Source: Aquipseudomonas guryensis (lineage in GTDB: Bacteria; Pseudomonadota; Gammaproteobacteria; Pseudomonadales; Pseudomonadaceae). From it: a stretch of DNA of 64,000 nt. Location: contig NZ_JACJFN010000006.1 of NCBI RefSeq assembly GCF_014164785.1, positions 1-64,000 of the forward strand, in the 5' to 3' direction. The notes below the pieces were generated by a model, which was not told the DNA's origin, ran no database searches, and saw nothing but the letters and a program-made list of their open reading frames with translations. Of this stretch, positions 13,995 to 22,965 are shown piece after piece. Within the stretch, counting starts at the first letter, position 1, and each line of letters opens with the position of its first letter. The position numbers were made by a program, and so were the translations under genes.

Positions 13995-15218
13995 TTAGAT
14001 ACCCGCCCGTCCCGGATCTTCCGGCGGGTTCTCTTCCTCGATTTCTTCCAGCTTCAGCTCCATGCCCCAGTTCGCGACATCGGCCGCGGGCTTCGGCGCG
14101 GCCGGTGCGGGAGCAGCCTGGGACGCTGCGGCAACCTGGGCGGCGGCGTTAGCCGGGTTCTCGCGATGCAGCTTGAGCTTGAGGCGCACGTTGTTCGCCG
14201 AGTCGGCGTTCTTCACCGCTTCTTCTTCATCAATGCTGCCTTCGTGGACTAGGTCGATCAGCGCCATATCGAAGGTCTGCATGCCGAGGTTCTTCGACTT
14301 CTCCATAGTTTCCTTGATCTCGGAGAAGTCGTTGCGCTTGATCTGGTCGCGAATGGTCGGCGTGCCGAGCAGCACCTCGACCGCCGCGCGACGCTTGCCA
14401 TCCACAGTCTTGACCAGGCGCTGGGAGACGAAGGCCTTGAGGTTGTTGCCCAGGTCGTTGAGCAGTTGCGGGCGACGCTCTTCGGGGAAGAAGTTGATGA
14501 TGCGGTCCAGCGCCTGGTTGGCGTTGTTGGCGTGCAGGGTGGAGATCGCCAGGTGTCCCGTGTCGGCAAAAGCCAGGGCATGTTCCATGGTCTCGCGATC
14601 GCGGATTTCGCCGATCAGGATCACGTCCGGCGCCTGGCGCAAGGTGTTCTTCAGTGCCGCGTGGAAGCTGCGGGTATCCACGCCGACTTCGCGCTGGTTG
14701 ATGATCGATTTCTTGTGCCGGTGCACGTATTCCACCGGGTCTTCGATGGTGATGATGTGTCCGCCGCTGTTGCGGTTGCGGTAGTCGATCAGCGCTGCCA
14801 GGGAGGTCGACTTGCCCGAGCCGGTGCCACCGACGAACAGCACTAGGCCACGCTTCTCCATGATGGTCTTGAGCAGCACTTCCGGCAGCTTGAGGTCTTC
14901 GAACTTGGGGATTTCCATCTTGATGTTACGCGCGACGATGGACACTTCGTTGCGCTGCTTGAAGATGTTGATGCGGAAGCGGCCGATATTGGGCAGGGAA
15001 ATCGCCAGGTTCATCTCCAGCTCACGGTCGAAGTCCGCGCGCTGCTCCGCATCCATCACGCCAGCGGCAATCGCCGCAACCTCACCCGGTTTCAGCGGCT
15101 CGGCGCTGAGCGGCTTGAGTACGCCATTGAACTTGGCGCAGGGCGGTGCTCCCGTGGACAGATAAAGGTCGGAACCGTCCTGGCTGGACAGGATCTTGAG
15201 CATTGCGGAGAGGTCCAT
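13995..15218 (-). CDS. PilT/PilU-family type IV pilus ATPase paralogue
   Basis: The 407-residue ATPase has an N-terminal PAS-like PilT domain (GSDLYLSTGAPP near residue 15), Walker A GGTGSGKST near 130, the aspartate box around IITIEDPVEYVH, Walker B VILIGEIRDRETM and the histidine box STLHANNANQALDRI. It powers pilus retraction in the family. It differs clearly at the N-terminus from the PilT and PilU sequences I know from P. aeruginosa and stands alone, so it is called a paralogue rather than pilT or pilU. The C-terminal 45 residues are Ala/Pro-rich and acidic. ATG 15218 is preferred over 15233 because GGAAG precedes it. Confidence 0.88.
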   Translation of the reverse strand: MDLSAMLKILSSQDGSDLYLSTGAPPCAKFNGVLKPLSAEPLKPGEVAAIAAGVMDAEQRADFDRELEMNLAISLPNIGRFRINIFKQRNEVSIVARNIKMEIPKFEDLKLPEVLLKTIMEKRGLVLFVGGTGSGKSTSLAALIDYRNRNSGGHIITIEDPVEYVHRHKKSIINQREVGVDTRSFHAALKNTLRQAPDVILIGEIRDRETMEHALAFADTGHLAISTLHANNANQALDRIINFFPEERRPQLLNDLGNNLKAFVSQRLVKTVDGKRRAAVEVLLGTPTIRDQIKRNDFSEIKETMEKSKNLGMQTFDMALIDLVHEGSIDEEEAVKNADSANNVRLKLKLHRENPANAAAQVAAASQAAPAPAAPKPAADVANWGMELKLEEIEEENPPEDPGRAGI

Positions 15219-15364
15219 GGGGCGCGCTTCCATCGGTGTGGAGTTAACAAGTTAGGCCATGTTTGCCGCTTCTTCCGGCGAGAACAAGCCTGAAAACCGG
15301 CGCCATTCTGATGGCGCAGCAAATGCTGGCACAATAGCAGCCCGAAGAAAATGAGGAGCCCGTC

Positions 15365-15643
15365 ATGGCAAAGGCAATGGCCCGCCACATTCTGGTCAAG
15401 ACCGAAGCAGAAGCCGCTGCGCTGAAGAAACGCATCGCCGCTGGCGAGGCCTTCGATGTGCTGGCACGCAAGTACTCGACCTGCCCGTCTGGCAAGAAAG
15501 GCGGCGACCTGGGCGAAGTACGGCCGGGGCAGATGGTTCGCTCAATCGACCAGGTGATCTTCAAGAAAGAACTGCGCACCGTGCATGGCCCGATCAAGAG
15601 CCAGTTCGGCTATCACCTGGTGCAGGTGTTCTACCGCGACTGA
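15365..15643 (+). CDS. ppiC: Parvulin-type peptidyl-prolyl isomerase
   Basis: The 92-residue single-domain parvulin has no signal peptide, so it is cytosolic like E. coli PpiC (93 residues). Signature segments are ARHILVKTEAEA, ARKYSTCPSGKKGGDLG and the C-terminal VHGPIKSQFGYHLVQV. It catalyses cis-trans isomerisation of peptidyl-proline bonds during protein folding. AATGAGGAG lies just upstream of the ATG. It is divergent from the PilT-like gene. Confidence 0.95.
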   Translation: MAKAMARHILVKTEAEAAALKKRIAAGEAFDVLARKYSTCPSGKKGGDLGEVRPGQMVRSIDQVIFKKELRTVHGPIKSQFGYHLVQVFYRD

Positions 15644-15763
15644 GCCACCTGTGCGCAAGCTTCTGTTATCCCGCCTGTCCCACGCGACTGCCCTTCGCCG
15701 CCCTAAACCGCTACAATCGCGCCCTTTTGCGCAGCCGCGCCCTCGCTCCCCGGGATTCCAGTC

Positions 15764-17350
15764 GTGATTTCTACCGCTAACATCACCATGCAGTTCGGCG
15801 CCAAGCCGCTGTTCGAGAACGTTTCCGTCAAGTTCGGCAACGGCAACCGCTACGGCCTGATCGGGGCCAACGGCTGCGGTAAGTCGACCGTCATGAAGAT
15901 TCTCGGTGGTGATCTGGAGCCTTCCGGCGGCCAGGTGATGCTCGAGCCGAACGTACGTCTGGGTAAATTGCGCCAGGATCAGTTCGCTTACGAGCAGTTC
16001 AGCGTGATCGACACCGTGATCATGGGTCACGAGGAGCTGTGGACGGTCAAGGCCGAGCGCGACCGCATCTATTCGCTGGCAGAGATGAGCGAAGAAGACG
16101 GCATGAAGGTCGGCGAGCTCGAAGGTGAGTTCGCCGAGATGGACGGCTACACCGCCGAGTCCCGCGCGGGCGAACTGCTGCTGGGCCTGGGCATTCCGCT
16201 CGAGCAGCACTTCGGCCCGATGAGCGAAGTCGCGCCGGGCTGGAAACTGCGCGTGTTGCTGGCCCAGGCGCTGTTCTCCGACCCGGAAGTGCTGTTGCTG
16301 GACGAACCGACCAACCACCTGGATATCAACACCATCCGCTGGCTGGAAAACATTCTGGTGCAGCGCAACAGCACCATGATCATCATTTCCCACGACCGTC
16401 ACTTCCTGAACTCGGTCTGTACCCATATGGCTGACCTGGACTACGGCGAGCTGCGCCTGTTCCCGGGTAACTACGACGAGTACATGATCGCCGCCACCCA
16501 GTCGCGCGAGCAGCTGCTGTCGGACAACGCCAAGAAGAAGGCGCAGATCAGCGAACTGCAGAGCTTCGTCAGCCGCTTCTCGGCCAACGCCTCGAAAGCC
16601 AAGCAGGCCACCAGCCGCGCCAAGCAGATCGACAAAATCCAGCTGGCCGAGGTCAAGCCGTCCAGCCGCGTCAGCCCGTTCATCCGCTTCGAGCAGAACA
16701 AGAAGTTGCACCGCCAGGCCGTGATGGTCGACAAGATGGCCAAGGGCTTCGACGGCAAAACGCTGTTCAAGAACTTCAGCTTCCAGGTCGAAGCCGGCGA
16801 GCGCGTGGCCATCATCGGCCCCAACGGCATCGGCAAAACCACCCTGCTGCGCACCCTGGTCGGCGAACTGACCCCGGATGCCGGCTCGGTAAAATGGACC
16901 GATAGTGCGGAAATCGGCTACTACGCCCAGGATCACGCCCACGACTTCGAAGACGACGTGACCCTGTTCGACTGGATGAGCCAGTGGACCCAGGGCGAGC
17001 AGATGGTGCGCGGCACCCTCGGGCGCATGCTGTTTTCCAACGACGAGATCCTCAAGTCGGTGAAAGTCATCTCCGGTGGTGAGCAAGGCCGCATGCTGTT
17101 CGGCAAGTTGATCGTGCAGAAGCCCAACGTGCTGGTGATGGACGAACCGACCAACCACCTGGACATGGAATCGATCGAGTCGCTCAACCTGGCGCTGGAG
17201 AACTATCCGGGCACGCTGATCTTCGTCAGCCACGACCGCGAGTTCGTCGGCTCCCTGGCCACGCGCATCATCGAGCTGTCGGCTAACGGTATCACCGACT
17301 TCAGCGGCACCTACGATGACTACCTGCGCAGCCAGGGCGTGATCGTCTGA
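15764..17350 (+). CDS. ybiT: ABC-F family ATPase, YbiT type
   Basis: The 528-residue protein has two ABC ATPase domains and no membrane helices, the ABC-F layout of ribosome-associated factors. Walker A motifs are GANGCGKST (near residue 35) and GPNGIGKTT (near 350); each domain has an LDEPTNHLD or MDEPTNHLD Walker B. The first signature is the unusual [12 protein letters not shown] typical of YbiT rather than LSGGQ, and the second is SGGEQGRM. The GTG start gives [17 protein letters not shown], matching YbiT N-termini. The expected role is modulating translation at the ribosomal E site. A strong terminator follows. Confidence 0.93.
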   Translation: MISTANITMQFGAKPLFENVSVKFGNGNRYGLIGANGCGKSTVMKILGGDLEPSGGQVMLEPNVRLGKLRQDQFAYEQFSVIDTVIMGHEELWTVKAERDRIYSLAEMSEEDGMKVGELEGEFAEMDGYTAESRAGELLLGLGIPLEQHFGPMSEVAPGWKLRVLLAQALFSDPEVLLLDEPTNHLDINTIRWLENILVQRNSTMIIISHDRHFLNSVCTHMADLDYGELRLFPGNYDEYMIAATQSREQLLSDNAKKKAQISELQSFVSRFSANASKAKQATSRAKQIDKIQLAEVKPSSRVSPFIRFEQNKKLHRQAVMVDKMAKGFDGKTLFKNFSFQVEAGERVAIIGPNGIGKTTLLRTLVGELTPDAGSVKWTDSAEIGYYAQDHAHDFEDDVTLFDWMSQWTQGEQMVRGTLGRMLFSNDEILKSVKVISGGEQGRMLFGKLIVQKPNVLVMDEPTNHLDMESIESLNLALENYPGTLIFVSHDREFVGSLATRIIELSANGITDFSGTYDDYLRSQGVIV

Positions 17351-17372
17351 CCGAGCCTGACCGCAATGAAAA

Positions 17373-17399
17373 AGCCCCGCAGATGCGGGGCTTTTTTTG
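17373..17399 (+). terminator. Rho-independent terminator after ybiT
   Basis: GC-rich arms AGCCCCGC / GCGGGGCT with loop AGAT are followed by a run of seven to eight T. Because A residues precede the stem, it can also act for the convergent gene. Confidence 0.92.
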
Positions 17400-17413
17400 T
17401 TACGACGCGGCCG

Positions 17414-17920
17414 TTACGGACGACCGAGAAAATCCATCTTGCCGATCTCCAAGCCGTTATGACGGAGGATGGCGTAGGCCGTGGTCAGGTGGAAATAGAA
17501 GTTCGGCAACACGAAGTTGAGCAGGTAGTCCTGGCCCGTGAACTTCATCTCGGCGCCCGGGAACCTGAGCACGACCTCCCTGCCCTCGCTGCCGTCGATC
17601 TGCGCGGCACTGAAGCCCTCGATAAAGTCCACGGTCTTCTGAATGCGCGCCTGCAGCTCGGCGAAGCTGCTCTCGGTATCGGCGTAGCTGGGCATCTCCA
17701 CGCCGGCCAGGCGTGCGGCACAGCCTTTGACGGCATCGCTGGCGATCTGCACCTGGCGGGTCAGCGGGTGCATATCGGGCGCCAGACGCGCATTGAGCAA
17801 TACCGCAGGGTCGATCTTCTTCGCGTCGGCATAGGCGGCAGCCTTGTCGAGGATGGTCGAGAGGTTGCCGAACATACGCACGAACACCGGAATGGAAACC
17901 TGGTACATGGAAAGCGACAT
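17414..17920 (-). CDS. DUF1993 family protein
   Basis: The product has 168 residues from the ATG at 17920, which has AGGAG 7 bases upstream; an extended frame to 17950 is less likely. The sequence SLSMYQVSIPVFVRMFGNLS and the late DYLLNFVLPNFYFHLTTAYAIL segment match DUF1993, a DinB-like four-helix-bundle family of unknown function. It ends near the bidirectional terminator shared with ybiT. Confidence 0.9.
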   Translation of the reverse strand: MSLSMYQVSIPVFVRMFGNLSTILDKAAAYADAKKIDPAVLLNARLAPDMHPLTRQVQIASDAVKGCAARLAGVEMPSYADTESSFAELQARIQKTVDFIEGFSAAQIDGSEGREVVLRFPGAEMKFTGQDYLLNFVLPNFYFHLTTAYAILRHNGLEIGKMDFLGRP

Positions 17921-17999
17921 CGAAGAAACTCCTGTATGAAGAATGGCCATCGGACTCTGCTAGGGTAGCTGCAGTTCAGCCAAGGGAGACTGCATCTTG

Positions 18000-18350
18000 A
18001 TGACCGCCGTACAGATAGCCGAGTTTTGCCTGAGCCTGCCCGGCGCCCGCGAAGACCTCAAGTGGGGCAGCAATCGGGTGTTCTCCGTCGCCGGCAACAA
18101 GATGTTCGCCATCCTCGATTTTCTCGGCAACGAGCTGGCCTTCAAGGTCGACAAGGAGCTGTTTCTCGGCTTCGTCGACCGCCCCGGCATCCGCCCTGCG
18201 CCCTATCTGGCGCGGGCCTTCTGGATCAGCATGGCGCCACCCTTGCCGCTCGGCGACGACGAACTGCGCGAGCTACTGCGTCGCTCGCACCAGTTGGTGG
18301 TGCGCAAACTGCCGAAGGTTCGCCAGGTCGGCCTGCTGCTCGATCAGTAA
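18000..18350 (+). CDS. MmcQ/YjbR family DNA-binding-type protein
   Basis: The 116-residue protein has the MmcQ/YjbR (CyaY-like) fold signature: LSLPGAREDLKWGSNRVFSV near the start, then NKMFAILDF and PYLARAFWISM. Family members bind DNA non-specifically in structural studies, but the physiological role is unclear. The ATG at 18000 is chosen over the overlapping TTG at 17997. It is divergent from the DUF1993 gene and its 3' end overlaps the convergent cold-shock/DUF1294 gene by 7 bases. Confidence 0.9.
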   Translation: MTAVQIAEFCLSLPGAREDLKWGSNRVFSVAGNKMFAILDFLGNELAFKVDKELFLGFVDRPGIRPAPYLARAFWISMAPPLPLGDDELRELLRRSHQLVVRKLPKVRQVGLLLDQ

Positions 18351-19045
18351 GGCAAGGCACCGCGCAGATAATCGCCAAGAAAACGGCCATCCAGCAGCAG
18401 ATGGTCGAACCAGAAGCCCTGATGCAGCAAGATGATCAGCCAGAACAGCAGCTGGAACGGCAATTTGCGCGTCTTGTGCCGAAACACCTGCTGCGCCACC
18501 AGCGCACCGGGCCAGCCGCCGAGCAAGGCCACAAGCTGCAATTGGCTTTCCGGGATACGCCAGCGCCCCTTCTGCGCGCAGCGCTTGTCGTTCCAGTACT
18601 GGCCGAAACTGATCAGGCTGAGCAGCGGATAGGCGCCCAATGCCCACACAACCCCGGCGCCAAGCCAAAGCTGCAAGGCCCCGGCCAGAGGTAGCGCACA
18701 CAGCATCAGCAGAACGACCAGCTTAAGCGGCAGTTGCTGAATAGCCCCTGTGGCAGCACGAGATGCGCGCGGCACGGACTCCTCTGCCGCAGCGCGCGGT
18801 TTGCGCCGAATCGCCGGACGATCCAGGCTCAAGCCTTCGAAGCGCATATGCTCGGCACGCGGGCGCCCCTGGGCATCCTTGCCGGGCACGAACAGCACCG
18901 TATCACCCGGCTGCGGACGGCGCTCACCGCGCAGCGCCGAGACATGCACGAACAGCTGCTCACCGCCCTGCTCCGGCAGGATGAAACCGAAGCCCTTGGC
19001 ATCGTTCCAGCTTTTCAGGGTGCCGCGTTTCTCAGTCGCCAGCAT
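18344..19045 (-). CDS. Cold-shock domain plus DUF1294 membrane protein
   Basis: The 233-residue fusion has an N-terminal cold-shock domain (KRGTLKSWNDAKGFGFILPE, with FVHVSAL) at residues 1-70, a basic Arg/Ala linker, then membrane helices and the DUF1294 core (SFGQYWNDKRCAQKGRWRIPE, LLGGWPGALVAQQVFRHKT). The architecture is common in proteobacteria; it may link nucleic-acid binding with the inner membrane. It lies 4 bases downstream of uppP on the same strand and is probably co-transcribed with it. Confidence 0.92.
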   Translation of the reverse strand: MLATEKRGTLKSWNDAKGFGFILPEQGGEQLFVHVSALRGERRPQPGDTVLFVPGKDAQGRPRAEHMRFEGLSLDRPAIRRKPRAAAEESVPRASRAATGAIQQLPLKLVVLLMLCALPLAGALQLWLGAGVVWALGAYPLLSLISFGQYWNDKRCAQKGRWRIPESQLQLVALLGGWPGALVAQQVFRHKTRKLPFQLLFWLIILLHQGFWFDHLLLDGRFLGDYLRGALPY

Positions 19046-19049
19046 GCTC

Positions 19050-19883
19050 TCAGTGGGCCTGCACGGTGGCCCAGTCGATCAGGCTGAACTGCCAGGTGGC
19101 GAGGATCAGCAGACCGAAACCAATGCGGTACCAGGCAAACACCGCATAGCTGTGGTTGGCGATGAACTTGAGCAGGGCGCGCACGGCGATCATGGCGAAA
19201 ACGAAAGACACCACGAAGCCCAGGGCGAACACCGGCAGGTCACTGGGCTGGAACAGCTCGCGGTACTTGTAGCCGGAATATACTGCCGCGCCGACCATGG
19301 TCGGCATGGCGAGGAAGAAGGAAAACTCGGTAGCCGCACGGCGCGACAGGCCGAACAGCAGGCCGCCAATGATGGTCGAGGCTGAGCGCGAGGTGCCGGG
19401 AATCATCGCCAGGCACTGGGCACAGCCGATCTTCAAGGCTTCCTTCCAGGTCATGTCGTCGACTTCCTCGACCGTCACCTCATGCTGGCGCTGCTCGGCC
19501 CACAGCATGACTATCCCGCCCACTACCAAAGCCACAGCAACGGTGATGGGGTTGAACAGGTAATGGTGGATCTGGTCGGAAAAGGCAACGCCCAACACCA
19601 CCGCCGGCATGAAGGCAATCAGCAGATTGAGCGTGAAACGCTGCGCCTGTGCCTGGCGGGGCACGTTGAACGCAACGGTGAGGATCTTGCGCCGGTACTC
19701 CCAGACCACCGCGAGGATGGCGCCGAGCTGAATGATGATATTGAAGGCCTTGGCCCGGTCGCCATCGAAGCCGATCAGGTCGGCGACGATGATCTGGTGA
19801 CCGGTGCTGGAAATCGGCAGGAACTCGGTCAGCCCTTCGACTACACCTAGAATCACTGCCTGCAGGGCTGTCCACAAATCCAT
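19050..19883 (-). CDS. uppP: Undecaprenyl-diphosphatase
   Basis: The 277-residue multi-pass inner-membrane enzyme dephosphorylates undecaprenyl pyrophosphate to recycle the lipid carrier for peptidoglycan. The two diagnostic motifs are intact: [14 protein letters not shown] at residues 16-29 and [10 protein letters not shown] near 165. Length equals the family norm. The name bacA (bacitracin resistance) is a synonym. Confidence 0.96.
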   Translation of the reverse strand: MDLWTALQAVILGVVEGLTEFLPISSTGHQIIVADLIGFDGDRAKAFNIIIQLGAILAVVWEYRRKILTVAFNVPRQAQAQRFTLNLLIAFMPAVVLGVAFSDQIHHYLFNPITVAVALVVGGIVMLWAEQRQHEVTVEEVDDMTWKEALKIGCAQCLAMIPGTSRSASTIIGGLLFGLSRRAATEFSFFLAMPTMVGAAVYSGYKYRELFQPSDLPVFALGFVVSFVFAMIAVRALLKFIANHSYAVFAWYRIGFGLLILATWQFSLIDWATVQAH

Positions 19884-20076
19884 GAATTACCTCAGGCTGG
19901 CCTCCGATGGAAAGCGGCCGATAACAGGTTGAGCCTGACTTAGCAGGCGGAAAAACGCCGGCATGCTAGCAGATACGCCAGGCCCACGCCGCCTTGACCT
20001 ACGGCTAATGGCACAGCTTCTAGACTGGTCAATAGTCTTGTGACCTGCCCCAGAACAAGAACAGGGAGTTGCCCCC

Positions 20077-21708
20077 ATGAACAGTATGCGCAATCTGCCC
20101 ATCAGCCGCCGCCTGTGGCTGATCCTGCTGTCCTCTATCCTCATGCTGCTGGCGCTGGCCGGCCTGATGCTGCAACAGATTCACGGCGACCTGTACCAGG
20201 CCAAGGCCCTGAAAACGCGGCATGTGGTGGAAAGCGCGATCGGCGTGCTCAAGCACTTCCATGGCCTGGAAAACGCCGGACTGGCGCGAGCCGAAGCGCA
20301 GAAACAGGCGATGGAGGTGATCCGCGGGCTGCGCTACGACCAGGACGACTACTTCTGGATCAACGATCTCGTCCCGGTGATGATCATGCACCCGACCAAC
20401 CCGAAACTCGAAGGACAGAACCTTTCGGCCAACAAAGACCCGGACGGCAAGTTTTTGTTCAACGAGATGGTCGCCGTGGCGAAGAAGGACGGCGCCGGCC
20501 TGGTCGACTACCGCTGGCCCAAGCCGGGCTCGGCCGAGCCTGTGCCCAAGGTGTCCTATGTCGAGCTGTTCCAGCCCTGGGGCTGGATTCTTGGCTCGGG
20601 CATCTACGTCGATGATGTGCAGAACGAGTTCCGTGCCCAGGCCTTGCGCACCCTGGGCCTCCTGCTGATCATCGCTCTGCTGCTGGCTGGCCTGGTCATC
20701 CTCATCGCCCGCAGCATCGCCAGGCCGCTCGACGAAGCGGTGAATGCCATGGCCAACATCGCCAGCGGCGAGGCCGACCTGACCCGCAGCCTGGATCACA
20801 GCGGGCGTGACGAGCTGACGGCTCTGGGCAGCCATTTCAACGCCTTCACCGGCAAACTGCGCGGGGTTATCGGTCAGTCCCTGCAGGCCGCCGGCAGCCT
20901 GGATCAGGCCTCGCAATCGCTCGGAACGATTGCTGGCAATGCCCAGCAGCACAGCCAGCAGCAATCGCAGCAAATGGAACTGGTGGCCACGGCGATCAAC
21001 CAGGTGTCCTACGCCGTGCAGGATGTGGCGAAGAATGCCGAACATGCCGCCAGCGAGGTGCGCCTGGCCGAGGAGCAGGCGTTGCAGGGACAGCACAACA
21101 TCGACAGCAGCCTGCAGCAGATCGACCAGCTCTCCGCCACCATCGAGCAGGCCGTCGAAGTGATGCGCGCCCTGGCGGCGGAAAGCACGCAGATCGGTAG
21201 CGTGCTGGAAGTGATCCGCGCCATCGCCGAACAGACCAACCTGCTGGCCCTCAACGCCGCCATCGAAGCCGCCCGCGCCGGCGAGCAGGGCCGTGGCTTT
21301 GCCGTGGTCGCCGACGAGGTGCGCCTGCTGGCTCAGCGCACCCAGCAGTCTACGGCGGAGATCCAGGGCATGATCGAAAGCCTGCAGCGCAACTCGGAAG
21401 CGGCGGTCAGGGTGATCAATACCAGCAGCCAGGCATCCCGGCAGACTGTCGAGCAGGCGCGCCAGGCCGGGGAAAGCCTGAGCCAGATCGCCAGCTCACT
21501 GCGTAACCTCACGGGCTTGAATGCTTCGATCGCCAGTGCCACTCTGCAACAGTCGCATGTGGTCGACGATATCAACCACAATGTCACCCAGGCGGCTTCT
21601 TTGGCTCATGAAAATGCCCTGGCCGCCGATCAATCCAGTGAGGCCAGCCAGCACCTGGGCCACCTGGCAAGGCAACTCAACCAGTTGCTGGGACAATTTC
21701 GCGTATGA
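20077..21708 (+). CDS. Methyl-accepting chemotaxis protein with Cache sensor
   Basis: The 543-residue chemoreceptor has TM1 at about residues 14-33, a periplasmic single Cache domain (sCache_2 type, with [20 protein letters not shown] near 87-106), TM2 at about 188-210, a HAMP region and the cytoplasmic signalling domain. The highly conserved hairpin tip ([20 protein letters not shown]) lies near residue 385. It senses a small molecule, often a carboxylate in this sensor class, and controls CheA. The next gene starts 8 bases downstream and may be co-transcribed. Confidence 0.94.
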   Translation: MNSMRNLPISRRLWLILLSSILMLLALAGLMLQQIHGDLYQAKALKTRHVVESAIGVLKHFHGLENAGLARAEAQKQAMEVIRGLRYDQDDYFWINDLVPVMIMHPTNPKLEGQNLSANKDPDGKFLFNEMVAVAKKDGAGLVDYRWPKPGSAEPVPKVSYVELFQPWGWILGSGIYVDDVQNEFRAQALRTLGLLLIIALLLAGLVILIARSIARPLDEAVNAMANIASGEADLTRSLDHSGRDELTALGSHFNAFTGKLRGVIGQSLQAAGSLDQASQSLGTIAGNAQQHSQQQSQQMELVATAINQVSYAVQDVAKNAEHAASEVRLAEEQALQGQHNIDSSLQQIDQLSATIEQAVEVMRALAAESTQIGSVLEVIRAIAEQTNLLALNAAIEAARAGEQGRGFAVVADEVRLLAQRTQQSTAEIQGMIESLQRNSEAAVRVINTSSQASRQTVEQARQAGESLSQIASSLRNLTGLNASIASATLQQSHVVDDINHNVTQAASLAHENALAADQSSEASQHLGHLARQLNQLLGQFRV

Positions 21709-21715
21709 GGGCTGA

Positions 21716-22330
21716 ATGAGCAGCATGGAACACCAGGAAGTCGACCTGAGCCGGCCACAGAACCAGGACCTGATCTGGGATCTGAACAGCATCGCCCGCC
21801 GCGAACTGGCCGAACGCTTCATCAAGCTGTTCGAGAACCGCCTGTGCGTCTATTCCGAGTCGGTACGCCAGCTCTATACCAACTACAACCTGCACTTCCC
21901 CAGTGACCAGGGGCGCAAGATGGTGGTGCTACCCAACCCCTACGCCTTCCACGACACCCTGCACGGCATCGAGATCGCCGCCGTGCGCCAGACCGGGCTC
22001 TGCGTACTGCCCGGTGTGGTGCTGGGCAAGCCGGGGCTGCTGCTGACCACGCAAATGAAGAATGGCGGCCCGGCGCCCAAGACCATGCCATTCAAACAGG
22101 CCCTGGCGCAGATCATCAGCAACCAGAAGAAGATCGGTGACGTGTTCCTGCCGATCATGATGAAAGGCGACCTGCGCGAGTTCGACCAGCAGATGCCCTA
22201 CATCCACCTGCACCGCCTGCAGGTCCAGCGGCTTACTCGCCTGTCGACCTTCGAGCGCGACGATATCCAGCAGACTATCACCCGCAAGCTGCTGGCACTC
22301 TATCGCCAGGCCGACAGCCTGGACTGCTAG
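21716..22330 (+). CDS. Conserved hypothetical protein
   Basis: The 204-residue soluble protein has no recognised domain. It is helical at both ends (RRELAERFIKLFENRLCVYS; TFERDDIQQTITRKLLALYR) with a central region containing GLCVLPGVVLGKPGLLLT. An alternative start at 21725 (MEHQEV) is possible. Placement just after a chemoreceptor suggests, but does not show, a related function. Confidence 0.8.
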   Translation: MSSMEHQEVDLSRPQNQDLIWDLNSIARRELAERFIKLFENRLCVYSESVRQLYTNYNLHFPSDQGRKMVVLPNPYAFHDTLHGIEIAAVRQTGLCVLPGVVLGKPGLLLTTQMKNGGPAPKTMPFKQALAQIISNQKKIGDVFLPIMMKGDLREFDQQMPYIHLHRLQVQRLTRLSTFERDDIQQTITRKLLALYRQADSLDC

Positions 22331-22334
22331 GGCA

Positions 22335-22802
22335 TCAGCCCTGCAGTACACCACCCCAGGCCAGCAACAGACTCACGCAGACGATCAGGGTCAACGGCCT
22401 GCGCAAGGCCGGGTACCAACGCGGAGCCAGCCCCAGGCTCACAGCCCTTAGATCGCCCAGATAGAGTGCGACAAAGCACAGCAACAGCAAGGGCAACGCC
22501 AGGCCGTGCGGCAAATTGCCGGCAATCGCCAGCCAGCCCAGCAGGGGCGGAATCACCGAAAGCCCCAACTGCAGGCGTGCAGCGGTTTCCTGCTGGTCCG
22601 CACGCATGGCCAATCCCCAGTGAATGGCGCCCATGAAGGCCAGGATCACAGCAGCATAATCGAGCAAGGCCTCTAGTACCCAAGGGCGCCAGCCTATGGG
22701 GATGAGCCACACCCCCAAAGCGCCGGAAATGAACGGTAGCAAACCGGCATAACCCAGCAGCCTGGCCAACAGCGGCGGATGACTGGCATTGAAATCGTAC
22801 AT
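22335..22802 (-). CDS. DUF3429 membrane protein
   Basis: The product has 155 residues from the ATG at 22802, preceded by AAGGAGC; the longer frame to 22937 has no support. It has about five hydrophobic helices. FMGAIHWGLAMR and the final LTLIVCVSLLLAWG segment match DUF3429 inner-membrane proteins of unknown function. It is convergent with the preceding gene, with only 4 bases between them. Confidence 0.88.
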   Translation of the reverse strand: MYDFNASHPPLLARLLGYAGLLPFISGALGVWLIPIGWRPWVLEALLDYAAVILAFMGAIHWGLAMRADQQETAARLQLGLSVIPPLLGWLAIAGNLPHGLALPLLLLCFVALYLGDLRAVSLGLAPRWYPALRRPLTLIVCVSLLLAWGGVLQG

Positions 22803-22965
22803 GTCTTGCTCCTTGTAAGGGTTAACAGCCAACTTAGCAGGCATCAGTAGGCTTCTGGCTGTACTCAGGCAGCTAACTGACAAGTTTGGAATGGCTACTT
22901 GCCATCCAGCCACCGGATTGGCATAAACGTACCCCATAACAAAATCGCCACACGGATGTTGAAGT

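Noticed and set aside
15542-17233. 563-codon minus-strand ORF opposite ybiT
   Set aside because: It is a frame shadow of a highly conserved GC-rich gene and has no domain pattern or ribosome site.
20029-21096. 355-codon minus-strand ORF opposite the chemoreceptor
   Set aside because: Antisense shadow; the chemoreceptor signature is continuous on the + strand.
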